A DNA stretch of 10,725 bases from Rhizobiales bacterium CCH10-E5 (GTDB taxonomy: Bacteria; Pseudomonadota; Alphaproteobacteria; Rhizobiales; Beijerinckiaceae): contig LSIG01000043.1 of the NCBI GenBank assembly GCA_001556125.1, positions 1-10,725 of the forward strand. The letters run 5' to 3'. Below, piece after piece: positions 1 to 5,756 of this stretch. The notes beneath the pieces were generated by a model. It made no database searches. It saw only the letters and a program-made list of their open reading frames with translations, and was not told the DNA's origin. A program made the position numbers and the translations under genes. How positions within the stretch are numbered: the stretch's first letter is position 1; each line of letters starts with the position of its first letter.

Positions 1-18
1 CGCCGCCGCAACCGAAAA

Positions 19-60
19 CCGAAGGCCCCGCCATCCACCCATGGCGGGGCCTTCGGCTTT
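19..60 (+). terminator. Strong hairpin terminator, possibly bidirectional
   Basis: A perfect 16-bp inverted repeat (19-34 with 41-56) has a 6-nt loop. It is followed on the plus strand by CTTT and on the minus strand by TTTT (complement of 15-18). It probably ends a host gene lying to the left of the window. No coding sequence can be assigned to the few bases before it. Confidence 0.75.
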
Positions 61-119
61 CTGCGGCGCCCTTCGCATGACGCTTGCGGCCGGCTCGGCG
101 GCGATGCTAGGCGGGGTAT

Positions 120-195
120 GGGCCGGTAGCTCAATGGTTAGAGCTCGCTGCTCATAACAGCGCCGGTGCCGGTTCGAGTCCGGCCCGGCCCACCA
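120..195 (+). tRNA. tRNA with CAU anticodon (elongator Met, or Ile-CAU)
   Basis: The 76-nt cloverleaf is complete. The acceptor stem GGGCCGG (120-126) pairs with CCGGCCC (185-191), followed by discriminator A192 and encoded CCA (193-195). The anticodon arm is 146-162 with loop CTCATAA and anticodon CAT at 153-155. The T arm is 168-184 with loop TTCGAGT. Position 1 pairs with position 72, whereas bacterial initiator tRNAs have a mismatch there, so this is not tRNA-fMet. Whether it decodes Met or, after lysidine modification, the Ile codon AUA cannot be settled by eye. A candidate promoter with TTGCGG at 84-89 lies upstream but its -10 region is poor. The gene is the likely integration target of the adjacent element. 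Confidence 0.95.
168..195 (+). other. Probable attL region (tRNA 3' half)
   Basis: The tRNA 3' end points straight at a tyrosine recombinase gene whose stop codon is only 71 bp further on. Tyrosine integrases of temperate phages and islands commonly use the T arm and 3' end of a tRNA gene as the crossover core, with the phage copy restoring the tRNA. The core's length and its second copy (attR) cannot be seen because the right end of the element is outside the window. Confidence 0.5.
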
Positions 196-266
196 TCGCC
201 CTTGCTACGCATTTGTTTTCCTTCACTTTTCATCAGGTTTGCGTTTGAGGTTAGCGAGCCGGATGT

Positions 267-1283
267 TCAACCTCTGTCCCTTAGCTTCGCCATAGCGGCA
301 TCTGCCATGTGCTCGCGGTCGGCCGCTTCGGTGTAGCGCTGAACCTCTTTCAGGCTCTTGTGCCCGGTGATTGAAGCGATCTCGTGCGCCGTGCAGCCGC
401 ACTCGGCGAGGCGCCGCGCCGCAGCCTTCCGCAGGCCATGGGTGACGCAGTGGTCGGGCAGGCCGGCGGCCTTGATCGCGTCTGCCATCCAATTCCCGAA
501 CCCGTGCTCGGTGAACGGCTTGCCGGCCTGCGTCACCACAATCACGCCGACATCGCGCTTGTGCAGCGCCAGGGTCTCGACCAGCCCGGCATGGATCGGC
601 ACGACCACGGCCGTCCCGGTCTTGCTCTGAACCATGCGGAGCTTACCGCTGGCGATGGCCTGCCACGTCAGGCGCCGCGCGTCGCCGGAACGCTGCCCGG
701 TGTAGACCAGCAGATCGAAGGCGAGCCGCTGCTTGGTGTCGCGCGGCCAACGCGCCTCAAATTGCGCGACCTCTTCCTCCGTCCATGTGTGCCAGGAGCC
801 GAGCTTGAAGGTGTCGCTCGCCTCAGTCGGATCGTCTGTGCGCCAACCCAGTTTGATCGCCAGCTTGAACAAGCCGCGCAGGCGCTTCCGGAGGTTCATG
901 GCGGCGGCCGGCCGATCCCGCATTGAGGCGAGGATCATATCCACATGCCGCGTCTGCATCGTCGCGGCGCGCTTTTCGCCATGCTCCTTCGTGAAGCGGT
1001 CGATGATGCCGCGCTCGACATACTGCGTGTAGGGCTTCTTTTCGAGGAACTTGCCGGTTCGGTAATAGCGCTCGGCGAGGTCTCGCATTGAGCCGGGCGC
1101 GGCCTTGGACGGCGACGCAGAGCCCGGCGGCACATAGGCTTCGATCGCGCGGTGATAAGCCGCCATGAACTCGGGCGAGCCGGGCTCGCCCGGCAGCGCG
1201 ACAGCCTTCACCCCGGCCAGCCGCAGATAGTGTCGGGCCTTGCCGTGGCGATCTTTGAATCGGTGGACGTGCTTGATCGTCAC
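267..1283 (-). CDS. int: Tyrosine recombinase / phage integrase
   Basis: This 338-aa site-specific recombinase should integrate and excise the element at the neighbouring tRNA gene. Counted from the GTG start, the catalytic set is visible: Arg198 in TGQRSGD, Lys221 in QSKTGT, His282 and Arg285 in HGLRKAA, His308 in TGHKS and the nucleophile Tyr317 in QRYTE. A SAM-like core-binding domain lies around residues 65-150. The N-terminus (HRFKDRHGKARHYLRL) resembles the arm-binding start of alphaproteobacterial phage integrases. I chose GTG at 1283 over ATG at 1316 because GGAGG lies 7 nt upstream and the codon overlaps the previous gene's stop as GTGA. The ATG start would add 11 residues and overlap the upstream gene by 37 bp. 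It is the last gene of the leftward operon. Confidence 0.95.
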   Translation of the reverse strand: MTIKHVHRFKDRHGKARHYLRLAGVKAVALPGEPGSPEFMAAYHRAIEAYVPPGSASPSKAAPGSMRDLAERYYRTGKFLEKKPYTQYVERGIIDRFTKEHGEKRAATMQTRHVDMILASMRDRPAAAMNLRKRLRGLFKLAIKLGWRTDDPTEASDTFKLGSWHTWTEEEVAQFEARWPRDTKQRLAFDLLVYTGQRSGDARRLTWQAIASGKLRMVQSKTGTAVVVPIHAGLVETLALHKRDVGVIVVTQAGKPFTEHGFGNWMADAIKAAGLPDHCVTHGLRKAAARRLAECGCTAHEIASITGHKSLKEVQRYTEAADREHMADAAMAKLRDRG

Positions 1284-1489
1284 CTTGACCCCTCCGGGTC
1301 CAGAGCCTCGTCCCATTCGTTCGCCTCCTGCGCGGCAGGCAGCATGGCGACGGGCGCAGCGTCGTCAACGGTGTGGATGATGATCGTGCCGTCCGGCTTG
1401 ATCTCGACGCGGCCAATCGGCACGCCAGCGCTCGCGACCGCTTTGAGCGATCGCGTGATGCTGGCACTGCTGACCGGAGCGCGCGGCAT
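1280..1489 (-). CDS. Small phage protein next to integrase
   Basis: A 69-aa protein of unknown function. The ATG at 1489 follows the previous gene's TGA after one base, with GGAG (1497-1500) upstream; its own stop overlaps the integrase GTG. The middle of the protein, VEIKPDGTIIIHT, predicts a beta hairpin. Short proteins of this pattern are common just upstream of integrase genes in alphaproteobacterial prophages. The position would suit an excisionase or other recombination directionality factor, but I see no winged-helix signature, so this remains a guess from location. Confidence 0.75.
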   Translation of the reverse strand: MPRAPVSSASITRSLKAVASAGVPIGRVEIKPDGTIIIHTVDDAAPVAMLPAAQEANEWDEALDPEGSR

Positions 1490-1490
1490 C

Positions 1491-1760
1491 TCAGGGCTCC
1501 TGTAGGTTGCCAGCGGACGGCAATTCGCCAACCTCGACCATGACGGGCGGGTGCGCGGTGCCGATCACGCGCAGGATCACCGGAGCCCCGGCGTTGATGC
1601 GGGCGATCTCGTCTGGCGTCGGGAGCCATGCCGTTTCCATGCAAGGCGTCTCAGGGCCATCGACGGTTGTGGGGAGCAGCACGTCGCGGAGCGGCAGGCC
1701 GAGATAGCCTTGGCTCTTGCCGAGCACGCGCGTGGCGCCTTCGATGCGACCGATAATCAA
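1491..1760 (-). CDS. Conserved hypothetical phage protein
   Basis: An 89-aa protein starting at TTG 1760, which overlaps the previous gene's stop as TTGA and has GGAG at 1768-1771. An upstream ATG at 1826 would bury 70 bp in the preceding gene and adds non-conserved-looking sequence. It opens with IIGRIEGATRVLG and contains PTPDEIARINAGAPVILRV followed by HPPVMVEVG. I recognise this pattern as a recurrent small protein of alphaproteobacterial temperate phages, but it has no known function. No transmembrane segment or cysteine motif is visible. It ends in NLQEP, encoded by a junction sequence also found at 2129-2143. Confidence 0.75.
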   Translation of the reverse strand: MIIGRIEGATRVLGKSQGYLGLPLRDVLLPTTVDGPETPCMETAWLPTPDEIARINAGAPVILRVIGTAHPPVMVEVGELPSAGNLQEP

Positions 1761-2128
1761 TGGCTCGGCTCCACGAAATGCTCCATGACGAGATCGAAGC
1801 GGTAGCTGTGATTCAGCCGGCTCCACTCGACATCGGAATAGCCGGCGGCCTTCTGCGCCTTGCTAGCGGCTGCGTCATATGCGGCCTGCTCTGCCTGGAA
1901 CTGCTCTTCCTCTTCCGCCGAAAGCGGCCCCTGCGCGTCGATCTCGGCCATCAGCCGAGCGTTCCGCTCGCGCTCGTCGGCCAGCGTCGTCCCGACTGCC
2001 TGGCATAGCGCGTCGGTTCTCTTGGCGAGCAGGTTGACTTGATCCGCGATGATGATCGCGGGTGCGTTGAGAGCGGCCAGCCTGGCGACGCGCAGGGCCG
2101 TGTTTTTCAGGCGTTCCATGTCTGTCAT
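1757..2128 (-). CDS. Hypothetical coiled-coil phage protein
   Basis: A 123-aa protein. The ATG at 2128 lies 3 bp after the upstream gene's stop, with CAGGAG in the junction before it. A predicted long helix with Glu/Gln/Ala-rich coiled-coil character runs from about residue 48 to 92 (DERERNARLMAEIDAQ, then EEEEQFQAEQAAYDAA). The C-terminal part, YRFDLVMEHFVEP, looks folded. No enzyme motif is visible and I do not recognise the family. It sits in a run of small accessory genes between the nuclease and integrase. Confidence 0.75.
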   Translation of the reverse strand: MTDMERLKNTALRVARLAALNAPAIIIADQVNLLAKRTDALCQAVGTTLADERERNARLMAEIDAQGPLSAEEEEQFQAEQAAYDAAASKAQKAAGYSDVEWSRLNHSYRFDLVMEHFVEPSH

Positions 2129-2131
2129 ATC

Positions 2132-2410
2132 TCAGGGCTCCTGCTTGGTGAGGGTGGCTTCAAGCTCGGCAATGCGAGCGCGGGCTTCCCAGAGCGCGAT
2201 GACGGTCAGTTCCATCGAACTCGCGATGTGGTCGGGGTCAAAGTATTCCCTGATCCGAGCGCGTACGGGTCCGCGTTCTGCGCGAAGCTGCTCCGCGAAG
2301 CACTTCACATGCCGCGAAGCCCCGTCCGTGTTGTGCGGGAAGTGCTTGCTATAGAGACGCCCCCATTGTGCGGGCTTGCCGAATTCCGGATTGCGCGGAA
2401 TCTTCGCCAT
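2132..2410 (-). CDS. Hypothetical phage protein
   Basis: A 92-aa protein starting at ATG 2410 with GCAGGAG about 10 nt upstream. It begins MAKIPRNPEFGKPAQWG and has a C-terminal helix (LTVIALWEARARIAELEATLTKQE) with heptad-like spacing, so it may oligomerise. The start lies inside the 3' end of the preceding gene (62-bp overlap), unusually long for this operon, where overlaps are otherwise mostly 4 bp. Function unknown. Confidence 0.65.
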   Translation of the reverse strand: MAKIPRNPEFGKPAQWGRLYSKHFPHNTDGASRHVKCFAEQLRAERGPVRARIREYFDPDHIASSMELTVIALWEARARIAELEATLTKQEP

Positions 2411-2570
2411 GGCTTAGCTCTCCTGCTTGGCGAGGGTGGCGGGGGCAAAACGCCATCCAGTTATCGCAACAGCGCCGGCATGTCGGCGCCAGCTTCGTCG
2501 GCAGGCCGCGCGCAACCCACTCGGCTTCCGTCAGGGCGTCCGGGTCTTCGCCTGTGCGGTAGGTTGTCAT
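2349..2570 (-). CDS. Small Cys-rich hypothetical protein
   Basis: A 73-aa protein. The ATG at 2570 overlaps the nuclease stop as ATGA, indicating translational coupling. After an acidic N-terminus (TGEDPDALTEAEWVARG) it has CRRCCDNWMAFCPRH, a C-x2-C...C-x2-H arrangement that could bind zinc. The last 20 codons overlap the next gene in another frame. They also read through a 21-bp repeat that in a different frame would encode ATLAKQES followed by a stop, so the natural 3' end may have shifted. Function unknown; moderate confidence in the start, lower in the end. Confidence 0.6.
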   Translation of the reverse strand: MTTYRTGEDPDALTEAEWVARGLPTKLAPTCRRCCDNWMAFCPRHPRQAGELSHGEDSAQSGIRQARTMGASL

Positions 2571-3529
2571 GTCGCGCTCGCCCCCGCGCCTAGTCGCGGC
2601 TGCGGCCCATCCACCCACACAGAGCCGTCCGGCATGCGATAGGTCACCGTGCAGGCGGCCTCGTCGGCGTCGATCTGCTCGCCCGGCACGAGGTCCGGCT
2701 TGTAGAGGTGGACTGCGCAGCCCTTGCGCTGGTCCTCGGCCGAAAGGTCGACGCCGTGACGGGCGCAGCCCCAGCCGCCCTCCGACACGCAGGCCGCCAG
2801 ACAGGTCCGGCAGTTGCGCCGCGCCTCAGCCAGCCCAAAGCAGACCTCGCGAGCCGGGCAGTAGCGGCATGACCAGCTATCGGGATCGTCGCTGATGCGC
2901 TCCGGCGCCGCGTCCGCCAACGCGATCCGCTCGGCGCGGGCTTCCTGACCGGCCGCGAAGACGGGATCAAACTCGATCCGCTGCGTCTCGATTTCCTTGC
3001 TGTCCTGGTTCTCCGCGACAAACAGCGCGCGCGTGAGGTTGAGCCCCAGCATGTAGAGCTGCATCTGGACGTAGTATTTCGGATCGCTCTCCTGAACGCC
3101 CTTGCGGCGCCAGGTGTCCCATCGCGCCTTATTCATCGTCTTGATCTCGACGAGGTGCGGCGTCACGGGCGCTTCCGGCACGCCGGTTGCGATGCCGTCG
3201 CAGGAGCCGGTCAGGAAGCCGCTGGCGAGGCTCACGCGCCATTGCTCGCCCGTTTCCGGGTTGCGGTCCTGCAGGTCGATGCCGGCGAGCTTCAGCATCT
3301 CGACGAGGCGCGTCTCACGGTCGTGGCCGTTTTTGAAGATGCGCTTCAGTCGCGCATCCGGGCTCCACGGCTCATGAGCCCAGCGGAACGCCAGCCACAG
3401 CCGGCGCTCGCACGTTTCGCCGATGCCAGAGCAGCGCAGCGTCTCGCTGTCCGGATCGGGCGTCAGCGCGTCGAGCGCAGCGTCGATGGCCAGCGAGGTC
3501 GCAGAGCGAAGGGCGGGGAGCGGCGCCAT
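2567..3529 (-). CDS. Cas4/RecB-like PD-(D/E)XK nuclease with likely Fe-S cluster
   Basis: A 320-aa protein. The nuclease core is visible: GHDRE near His69, Asp111 in GSCDGIAT, Glu128-x-Lys130 in VEIKT, and QMQLY (155-159), the RecB-family motifs. One N-terminal cysteine (Cys40 in TCERRLW) and three C-terminal ones (Cys221, Cys224, Cys230 in CRYCPAREVC) match the split Cys pattern that holds a 4Fe-4S cluster in Cas4 and AddB. A further Cys/His group follows (CRTC at 240-243, Cys247, CARH at 255-258), possibly a second metal site. In a phage early operon with an SSB-like protein and a Sak4-like ATPase it probably resects DNA ends for recombination. No CRISPR genes are nearby. The ATG at 3529 follows the previous stop by 2 bp. 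Confidence 0.85.
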   Translation of the reverse strand: MAPLPALRSATSLAIDAALDALTPDPDSETLRCSGIGETCERRLWLAFRWAHEPWSPDARLKRIFKNGHDRETRLVEMLKLAGIDLQDRNPETGEQWRVSLASGFLTGSCDGIATGVPEAPVTPHLVEIKTMNKARWDTWRRKGVQESDPKYYVQMQLYMLGLNLTRALFVAENQDSKEIETQRIEFDPVFAAGQEARAERIALADAAPERISDDPDSWSCRYCPAREVCFGLAEARRNCRTCLAACVSEGGWGCARHGVDLSAEDQRKGCAVHLYKPDLVPGEQIDADEAACTVTYRMPDGSVWVDGPQPRLGAGASAT

Positions 3530-3531
3530 GG

Positions 3532-4164
3532 TCAGACGCGCCCGTTCTTGCGATCAATACGCTCGATCTCGGCGAGGATTAAAGCGCCGGCCTTGACGAG
3601 CATCCGGCGAGGATCGTCACCCGGCTTCCACCACGCCTCGTCGAAAGGCCAGTTGTGCGGCGGGCTACTGCCGATATGCCCAGCGATGTCACCATAGGAA
3701 GCGACATGCGCGTAGCAGGCTCCAGCCTCAGCGAGTTCGCCTTTGCCATGCTTGTCGTCATGCTCTGGCGTCCAACCTTCAGCTTCGACCTGACGTTGGC
3801 GCTCGGCGACGACATCGCGCAGCGCAGCACTCGGCTCCAGCCGAGTCGAGAGACCGCGCTTCTCCGACGTCTCGTTGAACTTCGCCTCGACCGCAGCACT
3901 AATGTCGATGTCGAGGTCCATCGCGATCAGGTCGATGCAGATGACACCGTCGGCAAGCTCTTCGGCGAGATCGGCAACCGTTGCCCTTGATCCGACAAGA
4001 CCGAGTTGCTCGCGCTCCAACTTTTTGATGACGTTGCAGGCCTCACCGACCTCGCCGACCAGTTCATTGCCGCGGAAGAATAGGCTCAGTTTGGCGCCCG
4101 CGCCGGGCGAAACCCATTCGCGGTCGCGCGCAATATTGGCGGAGCGGAGATCAGAAAAATTCAT
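3532..4164 (-). CDS. MazG-like NTP pyrophosphohydrolase domain fused to a phage C-terminal domain
   Basis: A 210-aa protein with two parts. Residues about 25-90 show the MazG-type helical signature: E38-x2-E41 in GEVGEA, then E69-x2-D72 in EELAD, a metal-binding set for nucleotide hydrolysis. Residues about 115-205 begin VVAERQRQVEAEGW, with HDDKHGKGELAEAGACYA and a Trp-rich stretch (NWPFDEAWW). That domain is frequent as a stand-alone small phage protein of unknown function. The ATG at 4164 has GGAGG 7 nt upstream. If the preceding SSB-like frame is followed past its TGA, the two genes overlap by 14 bp. A likely role is altering nucleotide pools during phage growth; this is inferred. Confidence 0.8.
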   Translation of the reverse strand: MNFSDLRSANIARDREWVSPGAGAKLSLFFRGNELVGEVGEACNVIKKLEREQLGLVGSRATVADLAEELADGVICIDLIAMDLDIDISAAVEAKFNETSEKRGLSTRLEPSAALRDVVAERQRQVEAEGWTPEHDDKHGKGELAEAGACYAHVASYGDIAGHIGSSPPHNWPFDEAWWKPGDDPRRMLVKAGALILAEIERIDRKNGRV

Positions 4165-4243
4165 CGTCGCCTCCAGGCATGGCTCCGCCGTTCGCCGCGA
4201 ACGGTGCGCGGCGGGCCATGGCTTGCTGTGTCAGGGGATCAGG
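4151..4243 (-). other. In-frame continuation of the SSB-like gene past TGA, ending GGDDEFF
   Basis: Directly after the TGA at 4244-4246 the same reading frame stays open for 30 sense codons and stops at 4151-4153. The extra peptide runs PDPLTQQAMARRAPFAANGG and then ends GGDDEFF. Acidic residues capped by aromatic ones are the classic C-terminal tip by which SSB proteins recruit partners. The full reading frame (4151-4798) would be 215 codons plus stop. The continuation also fills the largest gap (79 bp) between the SSB-like and MazG-like genes. It may be a tail lost to a nonsense mutation, a sequencing error, or expressed by readthrough. Confidence 0.6.
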
Positions 4244-4798
4244 TCAGCGCGCGCCCGCGCTGGCCTGACGGTTCATCCAGCCCGGCCGGTTGCCGCCGGC
4301 ATTGGCGGGCGGTGCAGCCTGCCGCTGTGCGGGCGCGGCGCTCTGGCGCTGGGCGGGCTGCTGGCGCTGCGCCGGGGGCGCATCCGCGCCACCGCGCGGG
4401 ATGAAGCGGCCGATGTTGTTGCGCGGCTCGTACTGCCCGCTCTTGTCCTGCTCGATCTTCACGCTCGCCATGAACGGAATGCCGTGCAGGTCGTTGCTGT
4501 CCTCCAACGGCCCCATGTGGCCGACGGCCGCGCAGAGCTGCTTGATCTCGCGCTGGCCGATCTCCTGAGCGACAGGATTTCCATTCTTGAAATTGTGCTG
4601 CGTGAAGATCCGCCGGTTCTCGAACGGGCCGCTGACCACGCGATGCTGCAGCTTCAGCAGCGTGCCCTTGCCGCTCTTGGCCTGGACGAGGTCGCTGTCG
4701 ACCACCTCCAGCTCATAGCGCCCCGGCGGGATCGGCTCGAGGTTGTCGCGATCGTCTTCCGGGACCTCGTCGGGGTTGAATCCACCCATGTTGGCCAT
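4244..4798 (-). CDS. DUF669-type phage single-strand DNA-binding protein (possibly truncated)
   Basis: A 184-aa protein to the first stop. Residues about 18-135 fit the DUF669 pattern: IPPGRYELEVVDSDLVQAKS, then LKLQHRVVSGPFENRRIF and REIKQLCAAVGHMG. The family is associated with phage recombination ATPases and thought to act as an SSB. Residues 137-175 are a low-complexity Ala/Pro/Gln linker with repeated PAQRQ units, the kind of linker that precedes an SSB tail. Here a TGA ends the protein at NRQASAGAR, and the expected acidic tail lies downstream in frame. ATG 4798 has GGAG upstream (GACAGGAGAGACGAC). It lies directly downstream of the Sak4-like ATPase, its usual partner. Confidence 0.85.
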   Translation of the reverse strand: MANMGGFNPDEVPEDDRDNLEPIPPGRYELEVVDSDLVQAKSGKGTLLKLQHRVVSGPFENRRIFTQHNFKNGNPVAQEIGQREIKQLCAAVGHMGPLEDSNDLHGIPFMASVKIEQDKSGQYEPRNNIGRFIPRGGADAPPAQRQQPAQRQSAAPAQRQAAPPANAGGNRPGWMNRQASAGAR

Positions 4799-4829
4799 GT
4801 CGTCTCTCCTGTCGGTTTGGGGATAAGGA

Positions 4830-5642
4830 TCAGGCCGCCTTGGCCTGCTTTGGCTCGACCGGCTCGGGTTGGCCGGGCAGATACTTGGCGAGCTCGCTGT
4901 AGCCGGCGCCCTCCCGATACGGGATCTTGGCCGGCAGCTTGTAGCGCGACCCCGCCACCTGGGACGGCCGCCCCTCGCTGTAGATGAAGCGCGTCGCGCC
5001 ACCCTCGGCATGCGCCCGCTTCTTGTTCGGGCCGGCGTCTTCTTCCTTGACGGTGACGTCGCGCTTCAGGAGCAGGATGGCGTCCATCTCGCGCTCGATG
5101 AGCTTCTGAGCCCGGTCGTGCACGTCGATCTCGTAGCGGTGATAGGAGACGGTCTCGGGATCGTCGAAGCGATCGACCTTGGCGTGACCGATAAGGATCG
5201 TTGTCATGCCGCGCCCGGTGCGGAGCATGTTGATGGCGTCCATCAGCTCCTTCCAGATATTCAGCGCGTAGACGTAGCCCTTGCCGTAGCCGAAGTCCTC
5301 GATCCGGGTCTTCGCGTTGCCCTTCTCGTCGCCGCGCGCGCAGGTCTCGTCATAGATCATGACCTGCAGCTCCGAGACGGAGTCGATAACGAGCGTCTTG
5401 AAATCGTGCTCCTCCTCGTAGAGTGAGCGCATCGCTTCCATCACGTCGGCATAGGACTGGATCTCGGCACGGCCCCAGCCTTCGAGCGAGACGGACGTGT
5501 TCTGGCCGTCCTCGATCTGAATGAAGACCGGGTTGGGGAACTCGCTCGCCAGCGTCGTTTTGCCGATCTTGGGCGGGCCGTAGATCAGGATGCGCGGCGG
5601 GTCGACCGCCTCGATCTTCCTCAGCTTGCTCATGAAGCTCAT
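4830..5642 (-). CDS. Sak4-like RecA-fold ATPase (phage nucleotide-binding protein)
   Basis: A 270-aa protein. The Walker A motif GPPKIGKTT is at residues 22-30 and the Walker B strand TLVIDSVSEL at 83-92. Further core landmarks are DGQNTSVSLEGWG, the segment around MTTILIGHAKV, and a late basic stretch near FIYSEGRPSQVAGSRY. Single-domain RecA-like ATPases of this kind (Sak4 and relatives) promote single-strand annealing with an SSB partner. The adjacent DUF669 gene fits that pairing. Starts at ATG 5642 or 9 bp later (ATG 5633) are both possible, and the ribosome-binding site is weak (AAAGAGACGACC). A 114-bp gap separates it from the resolvase gene. Confidence 0.88.
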   Translation of the reverse strand: MSFMSKLRKIEAVDPPRILIYGPPKIGKTTLASEFPNPVFIQIEDGQNTSVSLEGWGRAEIQSYADVMEAMRSLYEEEHDFKTLVIDSVSELQVMIYDETCARGDEKGNAKTRIEDFGYGKGYVYALNIWKELMDAINMLRTGRGMTTILIGHAKVDRFDDPETVSYHRYEIDVHDRAQKLIEREMDAILLLKRDVTVKEEDAGPNKKRAHAEGGATRFIYSEGRPSQVAGSRYKLPAKIPYREGAGYSELAKYLPGQPEPVEPKQAKAA

Positions 5643-5756
5643 GGTCGTCTCTTTCGTCTCTGCCGGCTCGCTCCCGTCTGGTGGTCCGCGCCGGGGACCG
5701 GGAGACGAAGCCGGTTGTCACCCCATGCGGGGAGCCCCGGCGCAGCTTGTGTGGCC

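Noticed and set aside
19..60. The hairpin as the terminator of the leftward phage operon.
   Set aside because: It lies on the far side of the tRNA gene from the integrase, in what should be host DNA, so it more likely serves a host gene.
2567..3529. The Cas4-like gene as a sign of a CRISPR-Cas system.
   Set aside because: No repeat-spacer array and no cas1, cas2 or effector gene are visible; the neighbours are phage recombination genes.
3875..4987. A long plus-strand open frame opposite the MazG-like and SSB-like genes.
   Set aside because: It is the antisense shadow of high-GC genes: low-complexity Arg/Leu/Ala product, no ribosome-binding site, and the opposite strand has recognisable domains.
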